Assembly (NCBI RefSeq): GCF_019399235.1
Contig: NZ_JAELVH010000026.1
Location: 1-38,880, forward strand
Origin: Streptomyces poriferorum
Lineage (GTDB): Bacteria > Actinomycetota > Actinomycetes > Streptomycetales > Streptomycetaceae
Direction of reading: 5' to 3'
Length of the DNA stretch: 38,880 nt
Made by a program: the position numbers and the translations under genes. The number at the start of each line of letters is the position of its first letter. Within the stretch, counting starts at the first letter, position 1. Positions 23,795 to 31,460 of this stretch are shown piece by piece. The notes below the pieces were generated by a model. The model was not told where the DNA came from. It saw nothing but the letters and a program-made list of their open reading frames with translations, and did no database searches.

Positions 23795-23831
23795 ATACCG
23801 GGCGGATTCCGCCCGGTATTCGACGTAGCGT
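23795..23831. promoter_or_regulatory. Perfect 25-bp palindromic operator plus -10 of the VOC gene
   Basis: ATACCGGGCGGA (23795-23806), one central T, then TCCGCCCGGTAT (23808-23819). TAGCGT at 23826-23831 fits the VOC gene's -10, which places the palindrome over its -35 region. It is the only such palindrome I saw in the window and is the probable WYL regulator binding site. Confidence 0.7.
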
Positions 23832-23867
23832 GCACTCGGAAACACCGACCGACCAGGGAGAGAACCC

Positions 23868-24266
23868 ATGGACTTCGTCTCTGTCCGCATCATCACGGGC
23901 GACGTCGCCCGCCTCGTCGACTTCTACGAGCGTGCCACCGGAGTAACTGCCGACTGGTCCAACGAGGACTTCGCCGAGCTCAGGACCACCTCCGCCACCC
24001 TCGCGATCGGCAGCACCCGCACCGTCCCTCTGTTCGCGCCCGGCTCCGCCCGCCCGGCCGACAACCACAGCGTCATCCTCGAATTCCTTGTCGACGACGT
24101 GGACAGCGTGCACAAGAACCTGACCGGCTTCGTTGAGGACTTCGTCAACGAGCCCACCACCATGCCCTGGGGCAACCGCGCGCTCTTGTTCCGCGACCCC
24201 GACGGCAACCTCGTCAACTTCTTCACCCCCGTCACCCCGTCCGCCATCGAGAAGTTCGCCCGCTGA
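23868..24266 (+). CDS. VOC-family (glyoxalase/bleomycin-resistance-like) protein
   Basis: A 132-aa single-module-pair protein of the vicinal oxygen chelate superfamily, starting MDFVSVRIITGDVARLVDFYERATG and ending in LLFRDPDGNLVNFFTPV. The conserved D-P-D-G-N-x-V-x-F signature of the C-terminal beta-alpha-beta unit is clear. AGGGAGAGAA lies well placed before the ATG. Such proteins act as dimers that bind a metal and a small ligand, or as drug-binding proteins; nothing here fixes the substrate. It is controlled from a promoter overlapped by the palindrome at 23795-23819, divergent from the WYL regulator. Confidence 0.85.
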   Translation: MDFVSVRIITGDVARLVDFYERATGVTADWSNEDFAELRTTSATLAIGSTRTVPLFAPGSARPADNHSVILEFLVDDVDSVHKNLTGFVEDFVNEPTTMPWGNRALLFRDPDGNLVNFFTPVTPSAIEKFAR

Positions 24267-24310
24267 GGGTCGACCTGCTGCTCGCGGACGGGGGCCCTCC
24301 CCGTGCCGCT

Positions 24311-25099
24311 CTAGCCCTTCGGCGCCCCCAACCGCAGCAGGTGCTCGCGCCCCGCGGCCAGCATCCCCGGCAGGTCCGCCGCCCCCGGGTGCCAGCGCTT
24401 CTCGTACTCCCAGCAGACCCAACTGTCCGCGTCGAGCGTGTCCAGGCACGCCCGCAGTGGCAGAACTCCCGCCCCCAGGGCCACCGGAGTGGTGTCCTCG
24501 GCCGAGGCGATGTCCTTCACCTGTACGTATCCCAGGTGCGGGGCCAGCACCGCATGGCTCGCCACCGGCTCCTCGCCCGCCAGCCAGGTGTGCATGACGT
24601 CCCACAGCGCGCCGATGCTCCCGTGCCCGACCGTGCCGACCACCCGGGCCACGTCGACGCCCGCGCGGTGCGAGTCGTGGGTCTCCAGCAGGACGCGTAC
24701 GCCCAGGTCGGCGGCGTACGGCGCGGCGGCGGCCAGCCGGCGAGCGGCCGTGGCGTCGGCGGCGTCGTGCTCCTGGTCGCCGCCGCCCGGGAAGACCCGG
24801 ACGTTTGATGCGCCCAGGTCATGGGCCAGCTCGATCAGCCCGGCGAGTTCGTCCAGCACCGGCTGGTCGTCGCCCTCGGCGGCCACCCGCACATACCCGG
24901 CCACGGTCAGGATCTCGACCCCGCCCCGCTTGAACTCATCGGCGACGGCGGCCCGTTCGGCCTTCGGGAGGCCGGGGTGCACCGGCTCCTCGGGGTGGGC
25001 GCGCAGCTCCACTCCCTGGTAGCCGTGCTCGGCGGCCAGCCGGATGACCTCGGCCATCGGCAGGCCCGGAACCCCGAGGGTGGAGAAGGCGAGTTTCAC
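24311..25099 (-). CDS. Sugar phosphate isomerase/epimerase (AP-endonuclease-2 TIM barrel)
   Basis: A 262-aa TIM-barrel protein of the xylose-isomerase-like/IolE-IolI family. It opens KLAFSTLGVPG and contains GYQGVELR, VRVFPGGGD, LLETHDSH, GALWDVMHTW and YVQVKDI. The Glu, His, Asp and His positions match the metal-binding pattern of this fold. The GTG at 25099 is preceded by GGAAGGA. It follows the LacI gene on the same strand after 254 bp that include a 109-bp duplication. It is probably part of the same catabolic regulon as the divergent Gfo/DUF993/isomerase operon, and would interconvert keto-sugars or inositol/inosose-type intermediates (inference). Confidence 0.82.
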   Translation of the reverse strand: MKLAFSTLGVPGLPMAEVIRLAAEHGYQGVELRAHPEEPVHPGLPKAERAAVADEFKRGGVEILTVAGYVRVAAEGDDQPVLDELAGLIELAHDLGASNVRVFPGGGDQEHDAADATAARRLAAAAPYAADLGVRVLLETHDSHRAGVDVARVVGTVGHGSIGALWDVMHTWLAGEEPVASHAVLAPHLGYVQVKDIASAEDTTPVALGAGVLPLRACLDTLDADSWVCWEYEKRWHPGAADLPGMLAAGREHLLRLGAPKG

Positions 25100-25157
25100 G
25101 TGCGTGTTCCTTCCGTCGTTACGTGCCCCTGCACCGTACGGACCGGGGCGCGTCGGG

Positions 25158-25376
25158 CGCGTACCCCGGTCGGTGCGGTGCGATTCGCGCTGGGCCTGGC
25201 GATGCGGTGAGCTCCCGCTTCCCGCGGCCCGACGCGGCCCGGCTCTCATCCCCGGGGCGGGGCCGTCGCGTACCCCGGTCGGTGCGGTGCGACTCGTGCC
25301 TGGCCGGGCGATGCGGTGAGCTCCGCTTCCCGCGGCCCGACGCGGTCCGGCTCTCACCCCCGGGGCGGGGCCGTCG
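25158..25376. repeat. 109-bp tandem duplication spanning the 3' end of the LacI gene
   Basis: Two adjacent copies, 25158-25266 and 25267-25375/6, begin CGCGTACCCCGGTCGGTGCG and end GGGGCGGGGCCGTC. They differ at a few sites and by a 1-bp indel. The right copy contains the last codons and the TGA of the LacI gene (stop at 25354-25356), so the left copy carries a non-translated relic of that end. The remaining bases of the 254-bp gap show no gene. Confidence 0.85.
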
Positions 25377-26418
25377 AACCGCGCACCATCAGCTCCGCGG
25401 CGATCGTCGCGATGCCGCCCGGCGGCGGGGCCTCCTTGCCGGTCGCCAGCCGGCCCGCCCGGGCCCCCGCCTCGAAGAGCGGCAGCCGTACGGTCGTCAG
25501 GGCCGGGACCACGTCCACGGAGAACGGCAGGTCGTCGAAGCCCGCCACCGAGATGTCCTCGGGGATGCGCAGCCCGCGGTCGCGGATCGCCGCGGTGGCG
25601 CCCAGGGCGACCGTGTCGTTCGCCGCGACCACGGCGGTGATCCCCGGTTCGCGGCGCAGGAGTTCGACCGTGGCGTCGTAGCCGGAGCGCCGGTCGTAGG
25701 AGCCGTGCACGGTGAGCCGGTCCTCGTCGCCCACGATCCCCACGGCCTTCATCGCGTCGCGGTGGCCCTCCAGCCGGTGGCGGGTCGTGGTCCGCTCCAC
25801 CGGGCCCGCGACATAGCCGATGTCGCGGTGGCCCAGCGAGAGCAGGTGCTCGGTGAGACGCCGGCCGCCGCCGCGGTTGTCGAAGGCCAGCGCGGCCACC
25901 ACGGAGGTGTTGTCGGCCAACGGGGGGCGCCCGCACAGGACCACCCGCGTTCCCGCGTCCGCGAGCTTCGCCAGCTTCGCGGAGACCGCGGCCTGGTGGG
26001 CCGGGTCCTCGACCGCGCCGCCGGTGAGGACGACGGCGGCGGCGCGCTGGCGCTGGAGCAGGGTCAGGTAGGTGAGCTCGCGCTCGGGGGTGCCACCGGT
26101 GTTGCAGACGATCGCGAGCTTCTCGCCGCCCGCCCGGCCCGAACCGTCGCCCGGGCCGCCGATCTCCGTCTGGGCCGCGCCCGCCATGATCCCGAAGAAC
26201 GGGTCGGCGATGTCGTTGACCAGGATCCCGATCAGGTCGGACGTGGCCGCAGCGAGCGAACTCGCGGGCCCGTTGAGCACGTAGTCCAGGTCGTCCACCG
26301 CACGCAGGACCCGCTCCCGAGTGGACGCCGCCACAGGGTAGTTGCCGTTCAGCACGCGGGAGACGGTGGCCGGGGACACCCGGGCGCGAGCCGCCACGTC
26401 CGCCAGGGTGACTGTCAT
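25354..26418 (-). CDS. LacI-family transcriptional repressor
   Basis: A 354-aa regulator. The helix-turn-helix is typical: [20 protein letters not shown] followed by the hinge [15 protein letters not shown] (residues about 2-45). A periplasmic-binding-protein fold with [26 protein letters not shown] and [12 protein letters not shown] follows. The ATG at 26418 has a strong GGAGGA. It is divergent from the Gfo/Idh/MocA operon, in whose promoter a LacI-type operator lies. A Gly-rich insertion around [14 protein letters not shown] (about 95-110) is unusual for the family. The last codons lie in a 109-bp tandem duplication. Confidence 0.92.
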   Translation of the reverse strand: MTVTLADVAARARVSPATVSRVLNGNYPVAASTRERVLRAVDDLDYVLNGPASSLAAATSDLIGILVNDIADPFFGIMAGAAQTEIGGPGDGSGRAGGEKLAIVCNTGGTPERELTYLTLLQRQRAAAVVLTGGAVEDPAHQAAVSAKLAKLADAGTRVVLCGRPPLADNTSVVAALAFDNRGGGRRLTEHLLSLGHRDIGYVAGPVERTTTRHRLEGHRDAMKAVGIVGDEDRLTVHGSYDRRSGYDATVELLRREPGITAVVAANDTVALGATAAIRDRGLRIPEDISVAGFDDLPFSVDVVPALTTVRLPLFEAGARAGRLATGKEAPPPGGIATIAAELMVRGSTAPPRG

Positions 26419-26492
26419 CGCATTCCTCCGAGGAGTGATGAGGGGGATGGGCCCGAACCAGGAGTGGACCAAACCAATCAGCGCGCCCCCTC

Positions 26493-26545
26493 TTGTCCAG
26501 GCCGCTGTCGGCAGGCTAGCGTCATACCGCATAGAAAGCGCTTGC
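26493..26545 (+). promoter_or_regulatory. Promoter and LacI operator of the Gfo/DUF993 operon
   Basis: TTGTCC (26493-26498), an 18-bp spacer and TAGCGT (26517-26522) form a plausible promoter. Directly after the expected start site is GAAAGCGCTTGC (26534-26545). Its core AAGCGCTT is a perfect palindrome and the classic LacI/GalR-family operator core. It would block transcription of the operon until the inducer is present. The divergent LacI gene starts at 26418. Confidence 0.75.
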
Positions 26546-26568
26546 TACGGCTGTATGGAGGAACTTTC

Positions 26569-27720
26569 GTGACACGCAGGACAGTGCGCATCGCCATGAA
26601 CGGCGTCACGGGTCGCATGGGATACCGGCAGCACCTGGTGCGCTCGGTCCTCGCGATCCGCGAGCAGGGCGGCCTCGATCTCGGCAACGGCGACGTGCTG
26701 TGGCCCGAGCCGGTCCTCGTCGGCCGCCGCGCCCACGCGCTGGAGGCACTCGCCGAGCAGCACGGCCTGACCGAGTGGTCGACCGACCTGGACGCGGTCC
26801 TCGCCGACGACACCATCGACATCTACTTCGACGCGCAGGTCACCTCGGCGCGCGTCGAGGCGATCAAGAAGGCCATCGCGGCGGGCAAGCACATCTACAC
26901 CGAGAAGCCCACCGCCACCGACGTCGAGGGCGCCCTCGACCTCGCCCGCCTCGCCCGCGACGCCGGAATCAAGCACGGCGTCGTCCAGGACAAGATCTTC
27001 CTGCCGGGCCTGCTCAAGCTGAAGCGCCTCATCGACGGCGGCTTCTTCGGCGAGATCCTCTCCGTGCGCGGCGAGTTCGGCTACTGGGTCTTCGAGGGCG
27101 ACTGGCAGGAGGCCCAGCGTCCCTCCTGGAACTACCGCGCGGAGGACGGCGGCGGCATCGTCGTCGACATGTTCCCGCACTGGGAGTACGTGCTCCACGA
27201 GCTGTTCGGCCGGGTCACCACCGTCCAGGCGCACGTCCAGACGCACGTTCCCGAGCGCTGGGACGAGCACGGCAAGCCGTACGCCGCGACCGCGGACGAC
27301 TCCGCGTACGGCATCTTCCAGCTGGAGGGCGGCGCGGTCGCCCAGATCAACTCCTCCTGGACGGTCCGCGTCAACCGTGACGAGCTCGTCGAGTTCCAGG
27401 TCGACGGCACCCACGGCTCCGCCGTCGCGGGCCTGCGCAACTGCCGTGTCCAGCACCGCTCGGCGACCCCCAAGCCGGTCTGGAACCCGGACCTCCCGGT
27501 CACGGAGTCCTTCCGCGACCAGTGGCAGGAGGTCCCCGACAACGCGGTCTTCGACAACGGCTTCAAGGCCCAGTGGGAGCTGTTCCTCCGCCACATCGTG
27601 CTCGACGAGCCGTACGCCTGGGACCTGATGGCCGGAGCCCGCGGCGTCCAGCTCGCCGAGCTCGGTCTCAAGTCCTCCGCCGAGGGCCGCCGCTTCGACG
27701 TGCCGGAGCTGACCCTGTGA
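26569..27720 (+). CDS. Gfo/Idh/MocA-family NAD(P)-dependent dehydrogenase
   Basis: A 383-aa oxidoreductase. An N-terminal Rossmann fold (about 5-125) holds the conserved YTEKP motif, and a C-terminal alpha/beta domain has the GGG-x3-DM-x-x-H active-site stretch (GGGIVVDMFPHWE). The GTG at 26569 has a perfect GGAGGA seven bases upstream. It would oxidise a sugar, cyclitol or glycoside hydroxyl, commonly at C3 to a 3-keto compound. It is the first gene of a three-gene operon under a LacI operator. The N-terminal NGVTGRMGYRQH departs from the usual G-x-G-x-x-G order, giving G-V-T-G-R-M-G. The substrate is unknown, though it is much longer in the C-terminal domain than simple inositol dehydrogenases. 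Confidence 0.88.
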   Translation: MTRRTVRIAMNGVTGRMGYRQHLVRSVLAIREQGGLDLGNGDVLWPEPVLVGRRAHALEALAEQHGLTEWSTDLDAVLADDTIDIYFDAQVTSARVEAIKKAIAAGKHIYTEKPTATDVEGALDLARLARDAGIKHGVVQDKIFLPGLLKLKRLIDGGFFGEILSVRGEFGYWVFEGDWQEAQRPSWNYRAEDGGGIVVDMFPHWEYVLHELFGRVTTVQAHVQTHVPERWDEHGKPYAATADDSAYGIFQLEGGAVAQINSSWTVRVNRDELVEFQVDGTHGSAVAGLRNCRVQHRSATPKPVWNPDLPVTESFRDQWQEVPDNAVFDNGFKAQWELFLRHIVLDEPYAWDLMAGARGVQLAELGLKSSAEGRRFDVPELTL

Positions 27721-27757
27721 CACAGCGCCCGATCCCCGTCGCACCGGAGCTGACCGC

Positions 27758-28903
27758 ATGACGATCCACCTCCCGCAGGGGCCGTACGAGCCCCGCACCA
27801 CCCCGCTCGACCTCGCCCCCGGCGGAGCGCCCCTGGCCTCCCGTACGGTCTTCTCCGCAGCCCACGTCGTAGCGGACCCCTACGCCGACATCAGCCCCGA
27901 CTCACCGGCCGCCGTCGACTGGGACGCCACCCTCGCCTTCCGCCGCCACCTCTGGTCGCACGGCCTCGGTGTCGCCGAGGCGATGGACACCGCCCAGCGC
28001 GGCATGGGCCTGGACTGGGCCGGCGCGGCCGAGCTCATCCGCCGCTCGGCCGCGGAGGCCAAGTCCGTCGGCGGTGCCATCGCCTGCGGCGTCGGCACCG
28101 ACCAGCTCCCCGCCGGCCCGGCCACGCTCGCCGAGGTGCGTTCCGCGTACGAGGAGCAGCTCGCCCTCGTCGAGGAGAGCGGCGCCCAGGCCATCCTGAT
28201 GGCCTCGCGCGCCCTCGCCGCCGCGGCGAAGAGCCCGCAGGACTACCTGGACACGTACGCGCATCTCCTGCGCCAGGCCACGGAACCGGTCGTCCTGCAC
28301 TGGCTCGGCCCGATGTTCGACCCGGCGCTGGACGGCTACTGGGGCTCCACCGACCTGGACGCGGCGACGGACACCTTCCTCCAGGTCATCGCCGAACACC
28401 CCGACAAGGTCGACGGCATCAAGATCTCGCTTCTCGACGCGGAGCGCGAGATCGACGTCCGCCGCCGCCTCCCGAGCGGGGTGCGCTGCTACACCGGGGA
28501 CGACTTCAACTACCCCGAGCTGATCGCCGGCGACGACCGCGGCTTCAGCCACGCCCTGCTCGGCATCTTCGACCCGCTCGGCCCGCTGGCCGCGCACGCG
28601 GTACGGGTCCTGGACACCGGAGACACCAAGGGCTTCCGCGAACTCCTCGACCCGACGGTCGAGCTGTCCCGCCACCTCTTCCAGTCGCCCACCCGCTACT
28701 ACAAGACCGGCGTGGTGTTCCTCGCCTGGCTGGCCGGCCACCAGGACCACTTCACGATGGTGGGCGGCCTGCACTCGGCCCGCTCGCTGCCGCACCTGGC
28801 GAAGGCGTACGAACTGGCCGACCGCCTGGGCCTGTTCCCCGACCCGGAACTGGCCGAGTCCCGGATGCGCGCCCTGATGACCGTGCAAGGAGGCACCCGA
28901 TGA
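27758..28903 (+). CDS. DUF993 protein, dihydrodipicolinate-synthase-like aldolase fold
   Basis: A 381-aa protein of the DUF993 family, distantly related to dihydrodipicolinate synthase and N-acetylneuraminate lyase. GVAEAMDTAQRGMGLDW near residue 75 is a family hallmark. GIKISLLD (around 225) contains a lysine at the position where related class I aldolases form a Schiff base. CYTGDDFNYPELI and FLAWLAGHQDHF also mark the family. The ATG at 27758 has GGAG nine bases upstream. It is 37 bp after the dehydrogenase gene and overlaps the next gene by 4 bp (ATGA). It may cleave a keto-acid or keto-sugar intermediate made by its neighbours, but no reaction is established for the family to my knowledge. 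Confidence 0.82.
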   Translation: MTIHLPQGPYEPRTTPLDLAPGGAPLASRTVFSAAHVVADPYADISPDSPAAVDWDATLAFRRHLWSHGLGVAEAMDTAQRGMGLDWAGAAELIRRSAAEAKSVGGAIACGVGTDQLPAGPATLAEVRSAYEEQLALVEESGAQAILMASRALAAAAKSPQDYLDTYAHLLRQATEPVVLHWLGPMFDPALDGYWGSTDLDAATDTFLQVIAEHPDKVDGIKISLLDAEREIDVRRRLPSGVRCYTGDDFNYPELIAGDDRGFSHALLGIFDPLGPLAAHAVRVLDTGDTKGFRELLDPTVELSRHLFQSPTRYYKTGVVFLAWLAGHQDHFTMVGGLHSARSLPHLAKAYELADRLGLFPDPELAESRMRALMTVQGGTR

Positions 28904-29727
28904 GCGACGGCAGGCTCTCCATCAACCAGGAGACCATCAAGCAGTGGTCGCTGCCCGAGCTGGCCGAAGGCTGCGCCAAGGCGGGCGTCGACAAGGTCGG
29001 TCTGTGGCGCGCCCCGGTTCAGGAGTACGGCGTCGAGCGCACCGCAGCCCTCCTCGCCGACCACGGGCTCACCGTCACGAGCCTCTGCCGGGGCGGCTTC
29101 TTCACCGCCCTCGACCCGGCCGAGCGGGCCCGCGCCCTGGACGACAACCGCGCGGCGCTCGACGAGGCGGCGGGCCTGTCCACGGACACCCTGGTGCTGG
29201 TCTCGGGCGGCCTCCCGGAGGGCAGCAAGGACCTGTACGGCGCCCGCGAACGCATCGCGGACGCACTGGCCGAACTGGCCCCCTACGCGGCCGAACGAGG
29301 CGTACGCCTGGCCATCGAACCGCTGCACCCGATGTTCGCCTCGGACCGCTGCGTGGTCTCCACCCTGTCCCAGGCCCTGGACATCGCGGAACGTTTCCCG
29401 GCCGAGCAGGTCGGCGTGGTCGTCGACACGTACCACCTCTGGTGGGACGACCAGGCCCCCGCCCAGATCGCCCGCGCGGGCGCGGCAGGCCGCATCCACT
29501 CCTTCCAGCTCGCCGACTGGATCACCCCGCTCCCGGCGGGCGTCCTGCTGGGCCGCGGCCAACTCGGCGAAGGTAGCGTGGACTTCCGAGCCTTCCGCAC
29601 GGCGGTGGAGGCCACCGGCTTCGACGGCCCGATCGAGGTGGAGATCTTCAACGAGGACCTGTGGGCGCGCGACGGCGCGGAGGTCCTGGCAGAGGTCGCC
29701 GCCCGGTATGTGGAGCACGCCTGCTGA
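28900..29727 (+). CDS. Sugar phosphate isomerase/epimerase (second TIM barrel)
   Basis: A 275-aa AP-endonuclease-2-type TIM barrel. RLSINQETIKQW opens the barrel, and VTSLCRGGFFT, LAIEPLHPMFA, VVVDTYHLWWD and IEVEIFNED supply the family's metal-site Glu/Asp/His positions. Its ATG overlaps the DUF993 stop (ATGA), so it is translationally coupled. It differs clearly from the isomerase at 24311-25099, so the regulon has two distinct TIM-barrel enzymes. It probably acts as an epimerase/isomerase, or as a lyase/hydrolase on keto-glycosides, in the same pathway. It is the last gene of the operon before a hairpin pair at 29887-29952. Confidence 0.85.
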   Translation: MSDGRLSINQETIKQWSLPELAEGCAKAGVDKVGLWRAPVQEYGVERTAALLADHGLTVTSLCRGGFFTALDPAERARALDDNRAALDEAAGLSTDTLVLVSGGLPEGSKDLYGARERIADALAELAPYAAERGVRLAIEPLHPMFASDRCVVSTLSQALDIAERFPAEQVGVVVDTYHLWWDDQAPAQIARAGAAGRIHSFQLADWITPLPAGVLLGRGQLGEGSVDFRAFRTAVEATGFDGPIEVEIFNEDLWARDGAEVLAEVAARYVEHAC

Positions 29728-29784
29728 CGCCGTGACCGGGCGGTTTCCGCCGCCCCCGACTCCGGAGGCAAAAAGATTGCCCCG

Positions 29785-29816
29785 GCGTGCAACCCTTCCG
29801 CGCCCTGCCGTGTCGT
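29785..29816 (+). promoter_or_regulatory. Orphan ECF-type promoter-like sequence
   Basis: GGCGTGCAACCCTTCCG followed about 16 bases later by GTGTCGTATG matches the AAC...CGTC/TCGT layout of Streptomyces ECF sigma promoters, as far as can be judged by eye. Only non-coding sequence and then terminators lie downstream. It may drive a short RNA or be a relic of a lost gene. Confidence 0.3.
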
Positions 29817-29886
29817 ATGTGTAGTCAGGAGCTTCCGGGGAGTGGTCCGGGGGGATCGGGAGGCGCCTGACAGGGGGAGAGTGAGA

Positions 29887-29952
29887 GGGGCTCGGTCGAG
29901 AGACCGGGCCCCGTTTCGCTGTTCGGGTACTCGACGAGTCGACCCCGAACAG
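29887..29952. terminator. Double terminator between convergent genes
   Basis: Hairpin 1: GGGGCTCGGTC (29887-29897), GAGA tetraloop, GACCGGGCCCC (29902-29912), one T-G wobble, followed by GTTTCG. Hairpin 2: CTGTTCGGG (29919-29927) with CCCGAACAG (29944-29952), enclosing ACTCG/CGAGT. They serve the isomerase gene and the minus-strand gene ending at 29968. The 240-bp gap otherwise holds only the ECF-like motif. Confidence 0.8.
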
Positions 29953-29967
29953 GTCAGGGCAGGTGAG

Positions 29968-31155
29968 TCAGGGCGTGCGCATCAGATTGCGGAGGTTGCC
30001 GACCAGTGCGTTGATGTCGCGTTCGGCCGGCTTCACGGCGGTGGCGTCCGAGGTGTCGCCGGTGGCCTGGGAAGGCGCGCGGCAGGCGCGGCAGAGGCCG
30101 TCGGGGAGCGCTTCGGGTGGGCCGGGTACGCCGCATTCGGTGCACTCCATCATCATGCGGCGAACAGGGGCGTCCGGTGCGGGGTGTGATGCCGTGACAG
30201 GCAGCTCGGGCGGGACCTTGGCGATGAGCCGACTGCGTACGAAGCCGACGGGGGAGTCGACCTGTGCGGGAAGTCCGGCGGTGAGCGCCCGGGTGAGGTA
30301 GTCCGCGTTCACGCCGCGATTCAGCCAGGCGGAAGCCAGCTCTTCGAGTACCGCGCAGTCGGCGGCTGACAGGGCCAGGCGGGGTTCCCCGTAGCCGAGT
30401 TGGGCCAGGGCGAGGTACGCGGGTGAGGGGCCGGCCGGGCTGCCCTCGCCAGCGGACCGCTGCTGGGGTACGAGCGGTGCGAGTGGCGCGACGGGTGCGG
30501 GTGCGGGCTGCGGGGGCTCGGACGGTTGCACCGGCTCGGCGTGAGCCGTCCGGGCCTCTGCGATCACGGGCTCCTCCGGTGGCGCGGTGGGTTCCGTCGC
30601 GGGCAGCGGAACGGTCCATTGGCACCCGGCCTGGGCGAAGGCGTTCCACCACTCGCTGTCGCGTGCGGTACGGGACCAGAACGTTCGGGTGACCCAGCGG
30701 CTCTGGCTGTCCGCGTCGACGACCTGGCATCGCACGCGGCGCAGATGACCTGCTGCGCTCAGGGCCCGCAGAGCGCTGCCGACGGCCATCTGGCCGTGCA
30801 GGGGAAGCGCCTTGGCCAGCGACTTGACGTCCATGGCGCTTCCGTCGGGAAGCCGGTCGACATATCCGGCGACGTACCGCTCCCGCTCCGGAAGCAGCGC
30901 GAAGTCATGTGCGCCGGGCGGACGTTGCTCTGGTGCCGTGCGCTTGCCGTAGCTGGGGTTGGCTTTGGCGTACGGGCGCGAAGCTGCGGGTGTGCGCAGG
31001 GCGGAGCTAAGGTTCTCGGTAGCCACGGGGTCGAGTTCCGATCGATCTTGGGGTGAGACCCCGGCCGGTGCGAAGAACACCGCGTCGGGGTCGACTTGTC
31101 GAGGGCAACGTATGCAGCCGTGACAGTGAGCCGCAACCTGATCACGAATAGTCAC
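29968..31155 (-). CDS. Winged-helix and zinc-ribbon protein of unknown function
   Basis: A 395-aa protein of a type common in Streptomyces genomes. An N-terminal cysteine cluster (C-H-G-C-I-R-C) comes first. A winged-helix-like region lies at about 90-165 (LPERERYVAGYVDRL, SLAKALPLHGQMAVGSALRAL, GHLRRVR). A Pro/Ala-rich linker spans about 195-255, a helical domain about 260-330 (YLTRALTAGLP), and a C-terminal CTECG...CRAC zinc ribbon about 345-370. The fold suggests DNA or protein binding. GTG 31155 has no ribosome-binding site, so translation may be leaderless or the true start may differ. It is monocistronic and faces a repeat-rich intergenic region. Confidence 0.7.
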   Translation of the reverse strand: MTIRDQVAAHCHGCIRCPRQVDPDAVFFAPAGVSPQDRSELDPVATENLSSALRTPAASRPYAKANPSYGKRTAPEQRPPGAHDFALLPERERYVAGYVDRLPDGSAMDVKSLAKALPLHGQMAVGSALRALSAAGHLRRVRCQVVDADSQSRWVTRTFWSRTARDSEWWNAFAQAGCQWTVPLPATEPTAPPEEPVIAEARTAHAEPVQPSEPPQPAPAPVAPLAPLVPQQRSAGEGSPAGPSPAYLALAQLGYGEPRLALSAADCAVLEELASAWLNRGVNADYLTRALTAGLPAQVDSPVGFVRSRLIAKVPPELPVTASHPAPDAPVRRMMMECTECGVPGPPEALPDGLCRACRAPSQATGDTSDATAVKPAERDINALVGNLRNLMRTP

Positions 31156-31460
31156 ACTTGCTGAGCGTTACGGGTCAGGGCGGTGGGGGAGGGTTTACCC
31201 GAACCCTTCTTTCCCTTCCGGATAACTGCATCGCTCGAATCTCGGAGCTTGCCTCTCGACCCTCGAATCTCGGAGCTCAAGCGTCGGGCCCGCGCTCCTT
31301 CCCATACCCACGAAAGAGTGAGCGGGTCCGCACTGCGTTCGAAGCTGGAGAGCTCCGAGCTCCGAGCTCCGAGCTCCGAGCTCAACGAGGTCCGGCGCCG
31401 GTCGCGGCCGACCACTCTCGTGTCAAGGGCCGGTACGGGGCAGCCACTAGGCTCGCGCTC
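31156..31460. repeat. Repeat-rich intergenic region with a 7-bp microsatellite
   Basis: AGCTCCG is repeated 4.7 times at 31351-31383. Upstream, the 16-mer CTCGAATCTCGGAGCT occurs at 31234-31249 and 31262-31277 (28-bp period). Its CTCGGAGCT is the reverse complement of the microsatellite's AGCTCCGAG, so long-range hairpins are possible. I see no gene in this stretch. Confidence 0.8.
31448..31460 (+). promoter_or_regulatory. Leaderless promoter of the VOC gene
   Basis: TAGGCT at 31448-31453 lies seven bases before the ATG and no Shine-Dalgarno is present. This is the layout of a leaderless Streptomyces transcript starting at the A of ATG. Confidence 0.5.

Noticed and set aside
31158..31460. 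N-terminal extension of the VOC protein through the repeat region
   Set aside because: The extension encodes simple-sequence peptide from the microsatellite, and the VOC fold starts cleanly at ATG 31461 with a leaderless promoter box.
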